A stretch of 58,131 bases of DNA, from NCBI GenBank assembly GCA_903904815.1, contig CAIVDU010000086.1, positions 1-58,131 on the forward strand, written 5' to 3'. Every line of letters begins with the position of its first letter. Position 1 is the stretch's first letter. The translations under genes and the position numbers were made by a program. The notes under the pieces were generated by a model that had not been told where the DNA came from, did no database searches, and saw only the letters and a list, made by a program, of their open reading frames with translations. The DNA is from an uncultured Armatimonadota bacterium. Its GTDB lineage: Bacteria > Armatimonadota > Fimbriimonadia > Fimbriimonadales > Fimbriimonadaceae. Of this stretch, positions 18,060-28,538 are shown piece by piece.

Positions 18060-19619
18060 ATGATCATCTCTCTCCTTGCCCTCATACCAGTCTCCGGGCC
18101 CCTACTTTCCGTTGACGCTGCCGCCGACCACCACCCGATCAGCCCACTCATCTATGGCATGGCTTACGCAGATCCGGCTCTAGCCAAGGAGATTCGCCTG
18201 CCGCTCAACCGCTGGGGCGGTGATGGCACGACCCGGTACAACTGGCAGGTCGATTCGACCAATGCGGGCGACGACTGGTTCTTCATGGCGGGCGGCAAGG
18301 ACCATCCGACCCCGAGTGGCGAGCCCGATGCCTGGGTCACCACCGCAAAATCAATCGGGGGAACCGTTCTGCTGACCATCCCTTTCATTGATTACGTCAA
18401 CAAGGCGACGACTCAAGACTGCACCTTCCCGGTCTCGATCTTCGGCCCCCAGCAGAAGACCAACCCCTACGTGCACCCGGTGGTGGACGGCAAAGTGACC
18501 GACGCGGGAAATGGGAGAACAGCAGACGGGAAACCCATCGTCCTCACCAAGTCACAGATCCTGCGAGTCCACACTCCCAACACCCCCGCGTTGCAGAAAG
18601 CCTGGGTGGCCCACCTTGTCTCGAAGTTCGGCCCTGCAGCGAGCGGAGGAGTCCCCATCTACGAACTGGATAACGAGCCTGACGGGTGGAACAATACGCA
18701 CCGAGACATCCATCCAGGCAATCTTGGGCATGACGAACTCGTTAATAAGACTGAGAGCTACGGAGCGGCCGTCAAGGAGGCCGACCCCACCGCCGCCGTC
18801 CTAGGTCCCGGCGGATTCTTGCTCCATTATCAAAACGAGGGCGCCCCCGGCGATGGCAAGGCCGAGCACGGTGGTTTGGGCCAAGCAAGCTACTTCTTAC
18901 AGCAGATGGCGGCCTACGAGAAGGCGCACGGGAAGCGACTTCTTGACTACTTCGACGAGCACTACTACCCGGTGACCCAAGATGGATCGAACGACGAGAT
19001 CGTACTGGAATCCACGCGATCCCTTTGGGATCCAAGCTATGTAGAGAAGAACTGGTACGGCAAGTACAACGGCGCGATCAACCTCATCCCGTCATTTCGG
19101 AAATGGGTCCAGACTTACTACCCCGGCACGAAGCTCTCTATCAGCGAATACGGGTGGGGCGACGTCAAGACCCCACTGGGCGCACTCGTCCAGACCGATA
19201 TCCTGGGCATCTTCGCCCGCGAGGGCCTCGGGCTCGCATGTCTCTTCGGACCACCTAAGGCTACGGAAGCCGGGGCGAACGCTTTCCGACTCTTCCGGAA
19301 CTACGACGGCAAAGGCAGCGCCTTCGGCGAGAATTGGGTCCGTTCGGAAAGCGCCGCCCAGGGCGCCGTCGCCATCTACGGCGCGGAGCGAAAAGCGGAT
19401 GGCGCCCTCACGCTCGTCGTCGTGAACAAGTCCAAAGAGCCCCAGTCGTGCCGCCTTGCCCTGGCCAACTTCTCTCCTGCACCTAAGGCTGCCGTGTTTC
19501 GGTACGACGGGGGGACCGGCATCTCCGCTCTACCAGATCAAACGGTGACCGCATCCGGCTTCTTCGCCACTTACCCACCCCGGTCAGCCACGATGATCGT
19601 TCTCGCCAGACGGGGATAG
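18060..19619 (+). CDS. Glycoside hydrolase family 44 endo-glucanase/xyloglucanase
   Basis: 519 residues from the ATG at 18060, which begins a clear signal peptide (MIISLLALIPVSGPLLSVDA). GH44 hallmarks are the N-terminal PLIYGMAYADPALAKEIRLP and LNRWGGDGTTRYNWQVDSTN block, the acid/base Glu in YELDNEPDGWNNTH and the nucleophile Glu in LSISEYGWGD. The final roughly 90 residues form the beta-sandwich cap. The length matches a catalytic domain alone, without a carbohydrate-binding module. It should cleave beta-1,4-glucan or xyloglucan outside the cell. A possible LacI-type site lies just upstream. Confidence 0.93.
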   Translation: MIISLLALIPVSGPLLSVDAAADHHPISPLIYGMAYADPALAKEIRLPLNRWGGDGTTRYNWQVDSTNAGDDWFFMAGGKDHPTPSGEPDAWVTTAKSIGGTVLLTIPFIDYVNKATTQDCTFPVSIFGPQQKTNPYVHPVVDGKVTDAGNGRTADGKPIVLTKSQILRVHTPNTPALQKAWVAHLVSKFGPAASGGVPIYELDNEPDGWNNTHRDIHPGNLGHDELVNKTESYGAAVKEADPTAAVLGPGGFLLHYQNEGAPGDGKAEHGGLGQASYFLQQMAAYEKAHGKRLLDYFDEHYYPVTQDGSNDEIVLESTRSLWDPSYVEKNWYGKYNGAINLIPSFRKWVQTYYPGTKLSISEYGWGDVKTPLGALVQTDILGIFAREGLGLACLFGPPKATEAGANAFRLFRNYDGKGSAFGENWVRSESAAQGAVAIYGAERKADGALTLVVVNKSKEPQSCRLALANFSPAPKAAVFRYDGGTGISALPDQTVTASGFFATYPPRSATMIVLARRG

Positions 19620-19700
19620 CAAAGAGGTAGGTGGTGTCCTGTCCAGCAACGGTACGATACGCGGGGAGGGCCTCCGACATCAACCCCTACGCGGCCAGTC

Positions 19701-20042
19701 TCACCCCCAAAAGAAGTTGAGTGGATCAGTCACCACCTCGTGAAACAGCTCCTCAAATGTCCCCGCCTGAGAGAGCTTCGTGTAGCCTTTCCACTTGAGA
19801 GAGCTATCCATCCAAAATAGCCGCCATCGGTTCCGGCTCTGAACATAAGTGAATTTCGCCACCGGTTCTTCGTGCCATTGCTCCGGGCGGCTAAAACTGA
19901 CCCTGAATTCAAATAGAACGATCGAGTTCCCCTCCGTCCGATGGCACAACTTGAGTTGGTCTCGAACTTCCGTAGGAACCGCGTCCTCTCGCTGCAGAAG
20001 CAACGCCGTGGCCCTCGTCATCTGATCAGCAGGAATTGGCAT
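19701..20042 (-). CDS. DUF3024 family protein
   Basis: 113 residues. The layout matches the DUF3024 family: a RDQLKLCHRTEGNSIVLFEFR strand region (read from 19956 down), EPVAKFTYVQSRNRWRLFWM, LKWKGY and a C-terminal DPLNFFWG. The family has no known function and commonly occurs as a small stand-alone cytosolic protein. It is divergent from the sedolisin gene. The start at 20042 (MPIPADQMTRA) has no strong ribosome site; MTRATALL (20021) is an alternative. Confidence 0.8.
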   Translation of the reverse strand: MPIPADQMTRATALLLQREDAVPTEVRDQLKLCHRTEGNSIVLFEFRVSFSRPEQWHEEPVAKFTYVQSRNRWRLFWMDSSLKWKGYTKLSQAGTFEELFHEVVTDPLNFFWG

Positions 20043-20087
20043 TGGACCTCAGTTTACAATTGACCCTCAGGCATCTTTGCTAGAAAA

Positions 20088-20134
20088 CTTCCGTATACAC
20101 CCTCGCAGCATATCCATGTACGGGCCCATATACA
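20088..20134 (+). promoter_or_regulatory. Three-box TATACA/TGTACG/TATACA element upstream of the S53 peptidase
   Basis: CTTCCG is followed by TATACA (20093-20098 region), TGTACG at 20117-20122 and TATACA at 20129-20134. The spacing (about 23, then 12) and the leading CTTCCG match the element at 11246-11291. The last box ends 24 bases before the ATG at 20159. Probably the same trans-acting factor controls both genes. Confidence 0.5.
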
Positions 20135-20158
20135 GGGGCCGCGTATCTTTGAGTTGAG

Positions 20159-23100
20159 ATGCTGAGAACATGGCCCTTGTTCAGACGGCTGCCGACAAAG
20201 CTCGCAGTCGCGCTTTTGGTTTCGTCTATACCCTTCGCTCAAGCGAGTGAGACTCGCAACGCTCTGGTCGGGAGTCCGAAGGTGACTGGGTTCTCGGAGC
20301 GATCAACCGCTACTCCGGAGGCTTCCGAAGTCCTTCACATCAACTTCTTTCTGAAGTCAGCGCATCGATCTGACATTCCCGCGTTTCGCGCGTCTCAGAT
20401 GGATCCAAAGTCACCCAATTTCCATAAGGGCATTTCACCCGATGAATTTGGAAAACGATTTGGAGCGGCCGACGCTGAAATCAAGAGCGTAGTGGATTTC
20501 GCCAAAGCGAACGGCTTTACGATTACCCATGTTTGGGAAAACCGGCTCTTTATCGCGGCGGATGTACCCGTGGCTAAGGCTGAAGCAGCGTTTCAAGTGA
20601 AGATCAAAGCATATCAACGTCCGGCCAATTTGGTTGCGCTTGGAGAACCAGACACATTCTTCTCCCCGGACAGGACGCCTACCGCTCCATTAGCCGTTGC
20701 CGACAAGATCGAAGCGGTATTCGGACTCGACAACTACACCCAAATGCATCCTCAAGTTCGATTCAAGAAATGGGAAAAGGGGCTTGGAATCAAATCCGCA
20801 TCGCGGGGGACTCCCTTTCCGATCCGCCCCGCTTCTCCCGTCGCGGAAAACCCGAACAGCCTATCCGGCTCCCAGTCAAAGCGCGAATTGATCCCGAGTC
20901 CAATTGCCCGGACTGCTCCAAGTGGCAAGTCCATTCCAAAGCCAGACTTTTCCTTCCCAATGTCTCCAAGCGATATCTCACACTTTTATGGCCTGGACAA
21001 CTTCCACACATCGGGCGTCAACGGCGAAGGCCAGAACATCGCCATCATTTCGCCCACCAAGTACAACTATCAAGACAACATCGACTTTGCGAATCAGTTC
21101 GGACTCACTGGATGGTCCATGAACCTAATGCGCTGGGTGGATATTGACGGCGGAGGAACTAGCCTTGGCGAGCAGGTGGAGGCTTGTCTTGATACCGAGG
21201 TGATCATGGGGCAAGCGCCTCATGCCCATATCTACGTGTTTCAGTTCCCCAACAATTTTAGTTCATACATCGATACGTATAACGCGATCTCGTCTCCGCA
21301 GTACAACTTCATTCAAACCGTGACCCAAAGTTATGGATTTAACGAAAAACCCGGGGACGATTCCGTCATTGAAGGGATCGATGCGGCACTCTCCGTAATC
21401 GCCTCCCAAGGGATTTCGTTCTATAACAGTTCGGGCGATGGTGGTGCCGGCCCTGGCGCGTTTTCAACGTCACCCGACGCCACTTCGGTCGGTGGGACAA
21501 ATTTCCTCTCGAGCAATGCCGACGGCGCTTGGATCTCGGAGCAAGGATGGTCTGGTTCTGGAGGCGGAAACTCGCTTTCGGTGGGAATTCCAAATTGGCA
21601 AACCGGACCGGGTGTGAACAACTCATACTCGAACGGTCATCGACAGGTGCCTGATGTTTCTGCCGCCGGTGGCCCTAACCCCGGTTACTACGTCAGGTGC
21701 AAAGGCGTCGGGATGCTGGTATTCGGAACGAGTGCATCGTGTCCATTATGGGCAGTGGGCAATCTGCTCTTAGATCAGCAAGCTGGCAGCTACTATGGCT
21801 ATACTCAGTGGCATAGCGGCTCATTGAATCCCGAGCTTTACTGGATAGGCGCTAACCTTAACTCTTACCGGAGCACTTATAACGGTGCATTTGTGTTCAG
21901 AGACGCTACCGTCGGAAACAATGGTTTCCCGGCCACCGATGGATGGGATTACGTAACCGGATGGGGATCGGCAAACTTCTGGAAGTTATGGGCGGACTAC
22001 GTCGTCTATTGGGGCTACGCAGGCACTCCTTACGATGGTCGATACGGGTCTATAAATATCAGTGGCGGAAACGCTCCTGGAAGCTATGACGACCGCACCA
22101 TCTACAAAATTTCTGCACCAGTTGGATGCAACGGTCCTTCAGACATCCCAGCTTCGACCCTCAACGTCCAAATTGACGGAGTCGACAACTACTTCACCCA
22201 AGGCCCTTTGCCGCTCGGAACGCTCTGGTTCAACACCAACCTCCTCTCACGAACCTTCTCTGCGGGCACTCACACGATCACCCAGTATCTCACGGTGACA
22301 ACGCCCAACTACATCAGGACGACGATTCTCAGTAGCAAGACAATTTCCGTGTTGCCCGCGATTAAGGGATTCACCCTTTCGCCAAACCCGGTTACGGGAG
22401 GAACTGCCGTCTCGGGCGTCATTACGCTGACGAGTCCTGCTCCAGCGGAAGGGGGACTGGTGACCCTGAAAAACACCAATGTGGCAGCGTCTGTACCAAG
22501 CTCAATTCTCGTTCCCGGTGGTCAGTCCACAGGAACAGTCCTCATTCCAACTTCTGTTTTCCCGGCTTCAAAGGTCGGCAACGTTTCCGCAACTTACAAT
22601 GGAGCATCCGTTTCCGTACCGCTCACCGTCAACCCCTTGATACCAACTTCGATCACCCTCACCCCCGACGTTGTAGCGGGAGGTAATCGGGTGATTGGGA
22701 AGGTCACACTAAATGGAGCGGCGCCGGTCGGCGGCGCATTGGTCACTCTCAGCACCAAGAACTTAGCTGCTTCTGTACCTGCCTCAGTCTTGGTCCCAGC
22801 CGGTGGCGTCGATGCAACGTTCACCATCACCACATCCAGCGTCAGCGTCTCGACCAAGGGTTACGTTGCGGCCAACTACAACGGCAAAGAGGTCAGTTCG
22901 CCGCTGGTCGTGGATGTTGCAACCCCCAAATCGGTTACGTTCAGCAAGCATTTCGTGATCGCAGGATCGACCGCAATTGGACTCGTGACCCTTACCGGCC
23001 CTGCGCCTACCGGAGGACTTGTAGTCACGCTCGCCAGTTCGAGCGCATCGGCCCACGTTCCTGAAGCCATGACGATTCCCGCCGGGGCGGTCGGTTCGAC

Positions 23101-23488
23101 ATTCAAAGTACGGGCATCCGATGTAAACGTCGTCACCACCGTCACGGTGACGGCGACTGCGAATGGGGTATCAGCTCACGGCAACCTGAAGGTGAGACCA
23201 AACAAGATCTCCGCATTCACCATTAGCCCTGCCTCCGTGAAGGGAGGAACTTCCTCAATCGGCACGGTAACCCTTGCCGGCATGGCTGCCGTCGACGTGA
23301 CCGTGACCTTCACTAGCACCGGCGGAACCACTATTCCTGCCCCGGTTTCCATTACGATCCCTGCCGGCAGTTCCAGCGGAAGCGTAACGATTCCCACCCG
23401 GGCTACTTTCGCCGGACCGGTGATCGCGACAATCACCGCGAGCGCTTACCATTCAGCAGCGAGTGCCACATTGAAGGCAACTCCTTAA
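20159..23488 (+). CDS. S53 sedolisin (pro-kumamolisin type) with four C-terminal Ig-like repeats
   Basis: 1109 residues. A signal peptide (ALLVSSIPFAQA) is followed by a pro-kumamolisin activation domain (about 45-195). The catalytic domain (about 275-620) carries the Glu/Asp pair in GEQVEACLDTEV, the oxyanion-hole Asp in FYNSSGDGGAG and the nucleophile Ser in FGTSASCPLWA. Residues about 735-1109 are four repeats of about 90 residues (each with a GG..x.G.VTL...P..GG..V.L pattern and a VP.S..VPAG.. strand), which are Ig-like and probably bind a surface or polymer. It is an acid-active secreted endopeptidase by family. The three-box element lies directly upstream. Confidence 0.92.
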   Translation: MLRTWPLFRRLPTKLAVALLVSSIPFAQASETRNALVGSPKVTGFSERSTATPEASEVLHINFFLKSAHRSDIPAFRASQMDPKSPNFHKGISPDEFGKRFGAADAEIKSVVDFAKANGFTITHVWENRLFIAADVPVAKAEAAFQVKIKAYQRPANLVALGEPDTFFSPDRTPTAPLAVADKIEAVFGLDNYTQMHPQVRFKKWEKGLGIKSASRGTPFPIRPASPVAENPNSLSGSQSKRELIPSPIARTAPSGKSIPKPDFSFPMSPSDISHFYGLDNFHTSGVNGEGQNIAIISPTKYNYQDNIDFANQFGLTGWSMNLMRWVDIDGGGTSLGEQVEACLDTEVIMGQAPHAHIYVFQFPNNFSSYIDTYNAISSPQYNFIQTVTQSYGFNEKPGDDSVIEGIDAALSVIASQGISFYNSSGDGGAGPGAFSTSPDATSVGGTNFLSSNADGAWISEQGWSGSGGGNSLSVGIPNWQTGPGVNNSYSNGHRQVPDVSAAGGPNPGYYVRCKGVGMLVFGTSASCPLWAVGNLLLDQQAGSYYGYTQWHSGSLNPELYWIGANLNSYRSTYNGAFVFRDATVGNNGFPATDGWDYVTGWGSANFWKLWADYVVYWGYAGTPYDGRYGSINISGGNAPGSYDDRTIYKISAPVGCNGPSDIPASTLNVQIDGVDNYFTQGPLPLGTLWFNTNLLSRTFSAGTHTITQYLTVTTPNYIRTTILSSKTISVLPAIKGFTLSPNPVTGGTAVSGVITLTSPAPAEGGLVTLKNTNVAASVPSSILVPGGQSTGTVLIPTSVFPASKVGNVSATYNGASVSVPLTVNPLIPTSITLTPDVVAGGNRVIGKVTLNGAAPVGGALVTLSTKNLAASVPASVLVPAGGVDATFTITTSSVSVSTKGYVAANYNGKEVSSPLVVDVATPKSVTFSKHFVIAGSTAIGLVTLTGPAPTGGLVVTLASSSASAHVPEAMTIPAGAVGSTFKVRASDVNVVTTVTVTATANGVSAHGNLKVRPNKISAFTISPASVKGGTSSIGTVTLAGMAAVDVTVTFTSTGGTTIPAPVSITIPAGSSSGSVTIPTRATFAGPVIATITASAYHSAASATLKATP

Positions 23489-23752
23489 ACGTCGATCTAG
23501 AACGTCAACAGTCAATTCAAATCGTGCCCGTTTGAGCCACAGGATTGCCGAGACCGCGATCAAAGTGAGGGGCCAAAAGACAATTTGGACGATCAAATTT
23601 CGGTGCGCCAACAACGTTAAACAGACGAAACTCGTCGCAGACATGACGGCAACGTGAGACCATTCCCTTGCCGGAAATGAGTAAAGCTTGAACCCACTCT
23701 GATCGGCAACCGCTTGTCTGAGGATCGGCGTCTTAATGCCCATCGCAAACAA
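23453..23752 (-). CDS. Small hypothetical membrane protein
   Basis: 99 residues; MGIKTPILRQ at 23743 may be the true start. Two hydrophobic segments (WSHVAVMSATSFVCLTLLA and LIVQIVFWPLTLIAVSAIL) suggest a two-helix membrane protein with a basic C-terminal tail. The 3' end overlaps the sedolisin gene by 36 bases in the antisense direction. No family recognised. Supported only by hydrophobic pattern and open frame. Confidence 0.4.
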   Translation of the reverse strand: MFAMGIKTPILRQAVADQSGFKLYSFPAREWSHVAVMSATSFVCLTLLAHRNLIVQIVFWPLTLIAVSAILWLKRARFELTVDVLDRRLRSCLQCGTRC

Positions 23753-23797
23753 TTATCCACCGTAGCGGCTGCATCAGAGCGGGTTATGCCATTGCGC

Positions 23798-25021
<1,224 letters not shown>

Positions 25022-25059
25022 CTAACCGTGTTCCAGTTTACGACAATTGCGGCTAAACT

Positions 25060-25071
25060 GTTAACGTCAAC
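25060..25071. promoter_or_regulatory. Candidate LacI operator GTTAACGTCAAC between CE1 and GH3 genes
   Basis: Differs at one position from the perfect palindrome GTTGACGTCAAC found upstream of the LacI gene at 27486-28496. It lies 63 bases from the GH3 start and 87 from the CE1 start, so it could control both divergent genes. Confidence 0.55.
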
Positions 25072-25134
25072 ATCGCTTAAGTCATAGCGCTTCAACTCGA
25101 GGCGTAAACGCGGTCGAATGGTCCACCCCACCTC

Positions 25135-27447
25135 ATGAAACACGCCCTCTTCGCGCTTTGCCTGCTGCCTGCAGGCCTCCTGATCGTCGGACATTCGGAT
25201 CGAAAAACTGAAGTCTTCCGTCCCTCGGGGAAGCCAAGTCCGTGTGGCTGTGAGCAGGACGGGCCCATCATGTCCGCCGCGATCTCCCCTTTCACCGTCG
25301 AGGAGTCCAGGATTCCAAAGCTTTCAGCGCCGGACAGTTGGCGAGATCCGAAACTCTCCTTAGAAGCACGTGAGGATGATCTCATCCAGCGGATGTCGCT
25401 TGCCGAGAAAGTCGCTCAATTGCAAAACGACGCCCCCGGAATCCCTCGTCTGGGACTTCCCGCGTTCAACTATTGGAACGAAGCGCTTCACGGCGTGGCC
25501 AATAACGGCGTCGCCACCGTTTTTCCCGAGCCCATCGGGGGCGCCGCTTCCTGGAATCCGGCTCTCTTCCACCAGGAAGGGACCGTGATCGGGGTTGAGG
25601 GGCGAGCGAAGTTCAACGACTACGCAAAGGCGCATGGCGGCGACTCGAAGTGGTGGTACGGGCTCACCTATTGGACCCCGAACATCAACATCTTCCGCGA
25701 CCCCAGATGGGGGCGAGGTCAAGAGACTTACGGAGAAGACCCGTTCTTGACCGGAGAGATCGGCGCCGAGTTTGTCAAAGGCATCCAGGGAGACAATCCC
25801 AAATACATGCTTGCGATGGCCTGCGCCAAGCACTACGCCGTCCACAGTGGGCCGGAATCACAACGACACCGTTTCGACGCCGTTCCATCGGAATCGGACT
25901 TCTACGACACCTACCTTCCCCAGTTCGAGCGGGTAGTCCGAGGCGGGCGCGTTGCCGGAGTCATGGGTTCCTACAACTCGGTATTCGGCCTTCCGGCCTG
26001 TGCAAGTCCCTTACTTCTCCATGACCTTCTTCGCACCCAGTGGGGGTTTGACGGGTATGTCGTCTCGGACTGCGGGGCCATCGGAGACATCTGGCAGCAG
26101 CACCACTTCGTCGGCACCCCGGAAGAGGCGGCGGCGGCAGCCATCAAAGCAGGTTGTGACCTGTGCTGCGGGAACGACTACAACGCCCTAGTTCGGGCAG
26201 TTCAAAAGGGTTTAGTTACCGAATCTGACGTCGACAAAGCTCTCAAACACACGCTCTGGACCCGGTTTCGTCTCGGGCTGTTCGACCCTGCCGACCAGGT
26301 TCCCTACTCGAAGTACACCCTCCAGGACAACGACACGTCCGAACACGACGCCGTAGCCCTTCAGTTGGCCCGACAGTCAATCGTCCTGCTCAAGAACAAT
26401 GGGATCCTCCCGCTGGACCGTTCGAAGCTGAAAACGATCGCGGTGATCGGCCCCAATGCCGACTCGCGGTCGATGCTGGAGGGCAACTATCACGGCTCGG
26501 CCTCCCACTCGATCTCGATTCTCAAGGCCATCAAGCAGGTTGCCGGACCAAACGTCCGCGTCGACTATGCGATGGGGGCCCCCGTGACGAGTTCCAGAGC
26601 GACGGCGCCCTATAGCCGGCAGGACAATGAAACCAATCGCTCCTTAGGGGAGCTATCAGCGGAGGCGGTTGGTCTCGCCCAAAGCGCCGATCTGGTGATC
26701 TATGTCGGCGGCATCACCGCTGCCCAAGAAGGCGAGAGCTTCGACCGTAAGCGAATCGAGCTTCCGGACGAACAGGAGACCCTGATTCAGTCCCTTTACG
26801 CGACCGGCAAGCCAATCGTCATGGTCAACTGCAGCGGATCCGCGATGGCGCTCGATTGGGAAGACGGGCACCTGCCCGCGATCTTGCAAGCATGGTATCC
26901 CGGACAAGAGGGCGGCCGCGCCGTGGCCGAAAACCTGTTTGGGGACGTCAACCCGTCCGGGCACTTGCCGGTCACTTTTTACCGGTCGACGGCGGACCTT
27001 CCCGCGTTCACGGACTACTCGATGTCTCACCGGACCTACCGGTTCTTTGACGGGAAACCGCTCTACGCCTTCGGGCACGGCTTGAGCTACACCACATTCC
27101 AGTTCTCAGGCAGAGCTGGTCGAAACCAGCGTGTGGGACCCAACGGCACGATCCGACTCACCTTCGACATCAAGAACACCGGCAACTTAGACGGCGACGA
27201 AGTCGCCCAGATCTACTATCGCCACGCCGATGGCAGCGGACCAAAGATGACCCTTTGCGGCTTTCAACGCGTCTCCATTAAGAAGGGCAGTTCAGCAAAA
27301 TTGAGAATCAACGTTCCCGCGCAGCGACTCCGTCATTGGGATTCGCAGGCGAAACATTACGTCGTCGATCCCGGCAAGTACGAACTGCTCATCGGCGACG
27401 GGTCGGACTCAATCAAGCTGACAAGCACCGTCATGATTACTCCTTGA
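25135..27447 (+). CDS. Glycoside hydrolase family 3 beta-xylosidase/beta-glucosidase
   Basis: 770 residues with an N-terminal export signal (HALFALCLLPAGLLIVG). The GH3 barrel begins at EDDLIQRMSLAEKVAQLQ and shows FNYWNEALHGVA, NINIFRDPRWGRGQETYGED, KHYAVHSGPE and the nucleophile Asp in GYVVSDCGAIGD (about residue 312). The second alpha/beta domain holds VIGPNADSRSMLEGNY and the VYVGG-type segment, and a C-terminal Fn3-like domain ends the protein (RLTFDIKNTGNLDGDEV). The NYWNEALHG form is characteristic of beta-xylosidase-type GH3. With the divergent CE1 esterase it makes a xylan side-chain and oligomer pair. Confidence 0.94.
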   Translation: MKHALFALCLLPAGLLIVGHSDRKTEVFRPSGKPSPCGCEQDGPIMSAAISPFTVEESRIPKLSAPDSWRDPKLSLEAREDDLIQRMSLAEKVAQLQNDAPGIPRLGLPAFNYWNEALHGVANNGVATVFPEPIGGAASWNPALFHQEGTVIGVEGRAKFNDYAKAHGGDSKWWYGLTYWTPNINIFRDPRWGRGQETYGEDPFLTGEIGAEFVKGIQGDNPKYMLAMACAKHYAVHSGPESQRHRFDAVPSESDFYDTYLPQFERVVRGGRVAGVMGSYNSVFGLPACASPLLLHDLLRTQWGFDGYVVSDCGAIGDIWQQHHFVGTPEEAAAAAIKAGCDLCCGNDYNALVRAVQKGLVTESDVDKALKHTLWTRFRLGLFDPADQVPYSKYTLQDNDTSEHDAVALQLARQSIVLLKNNGILPLDRSKLKTIAVIGPNADSRSMLEGNYHGSASHSISILKAIKQVAGPNVRVDYAMGAPVTSSRATAPYSRQDNETNRSLGELSAEAVGLAQSADLVIYVGGITAAQEGESFDRKRIELPDEQETLIQSLYATGKPIVMVNCSGSAMALDWEDGHLPAILQAWYPGQEGGRAVAENLFGDVNPSGHLPVTFYRSTADLPAFTDYSMSHRTYRFFDGKPLYAFGHGLSYTTFQFSGRAGRNQRVGPNGTIRLTFDIKNTGNLDGDEVAQIYYRHADGSGPKMTLCGFQRVSIKKGSSAKLRINVPAQRLRHWDSQAKHYVVDPGKYELLIGDGSDSIKLTSTVMITP

Positions 27448-27485
27448 TCGTGCTTACTCACAACTTGAACGGAGACGCGACCGTT

Positions 27486-28496
27486 TCACTCAAAGACAGT
27501 TGGCGAACCACAGGAATCCCGGATCACCAACTCAGGCTGCAGCATAACCTCACGGTGGGCAAAGCCAGGATTCGCTATTTCAGCCAAGAGCAGTTCAAAC
27601 CCAGCCTTGCCTATTTCATAGGATGGCTGGGAAACCACTGTCAGAAATGGATTCTCAAGCAACGGCTCCGGCAAGTCATCGAACCCGGCCAGCGAGACGT
27701 CTTGGGGCACGCGGAAACCTCTTGCCCGAAGTGCCTTGAGCGCTCCAATGGTGAGAAGATTATTCAGGGCGAATATCGCGGTGGGACGAGGATTTAGAGC
27801 CATCCAGCGCTCGACGGCCTTCCCCGAAGTCTCTCGATTCAAACGTTCCGAAAACACCGTCGCTCGCCCGCCCGTTCCCTTCAGCGCCTCAAGGGCGCCC
27901 TCAACCCGGTCGTCAGCAGTCGTCAGTCCAATTGGGGAGGTCAACAGCGCGAACTCTCGATGCCCAAGCTTAAGAAGGTGTTCCATCATCCTGCGTGCGC
28001 CGGATCGCACGTCGCAATGGACCAGACTATGCGCGTTGCCGGGAATCCTGCGTTCAAGGAGCACAAGCGGAAGCCGTCGGCGCTCAGCGAGGGCGCAAGC
28101 ATTCTCCGCCCCTTTTGCTGGAACCAGCAACACGCCATCTACATTTTGCCCCGCCAACATCCCGAGGTAGCGAGTCTCTTCTTCCTCGGACTCATCCGTG
28201 TTGCAAACCATCACCAGTAGTTCCTGGTCGCTTGCCGCATCCTCAACGCCCCGCGCGATCGTCGTAAAGAACGGGTTTGTGATGTCGGAAACGACCAAAG
28301 CGATGGTAAGAGTCCGCTTCGATCTCAACCCTCTGGCCAAGCGACTGGGAACGTATCCCAGCTCTTCGATGGCCTGTTCAACCCGCCGCCGAACGCCTTC
28401 AGATACCGGCCCCGATCGATTCACGACGCGAGAAACCGTCATATCGGTCACCCCCGCCCGAGCCGCGACGTCACGAATGGTAGGACGTGACGGCAT
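27486..28496 (-). CDS. LacI-family regulator of the CE1/GH3 genes
   Basis: 336 residues. HTH TIRDVAARAGVTDMTVSRVV (about residues 6-25), hinge PSRLARGLRSKRTLTIALVV, effector domain with SDITNPFF, VDGVLLVPAKG and VSLAGFDDLPE, all standard. It is convergent with the GH3 gene, 38 bases between stops. A perfect GTTGACGTCAAC lies 31 bases upstream of its ATG and a one-mismatch copy lies between the CE1 and GH3 genes. This supports control of that pair and of itself, probably released by a xylo- or gluco-oligosaccharide. Confidence 0.92.
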   Translation of the reverse strand: MPSRPTIRDVAARAGVTDMTVSRVVNRSGPVSEGVRRRVEQAIEELGYVPSRLARGLRSKRTLTIALVVSDITNPFFTTIARGVEDAASDQELLVMVCNTDESEEEETRYLGMLAGQNVDGVLLVPAKGAENACALAERRRLPLVLLERRIPGNAHSLVHCDVRSGARRMMEHLLKLGHREFALLTSPIGLTTADDRVEGALEALKGTGGRATVFSERLNRETSGKAVERWMALNPRPTAIFALNNLLTIGALKALRARGFRVPQDVSLAGFDDLPEPLLENPFLTVVSQPSYEIGKAGFELLLAEIANPGFAHREVMLQPELVIRDSCGSPTVFE

Positions 28497-28526
28497 TCTT
28501 CCAGTATGGACGTTTCAGGAGATCGT

Positions 28527-28538
28527 GTTGACGTCAAC
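28527..28538. promoter_or_regulatory. Perfect palindromic LacI operator GTTGACGTCAAC
   Basis: 12-bp perfect palindrome with a central CG, 31 bases upstream of the LacI start at 28496; near-copy at 25060-25071. Confidence 0.6.

Noticed and set aside
23453-23488. Overlap of the small membrane protein with the sedolisin gene as a sign of a false gene
   Set aside because: Convergent 3' overlaps of this size occur; the gene is kept at low confidence because of its two clear hydrophobic segments.
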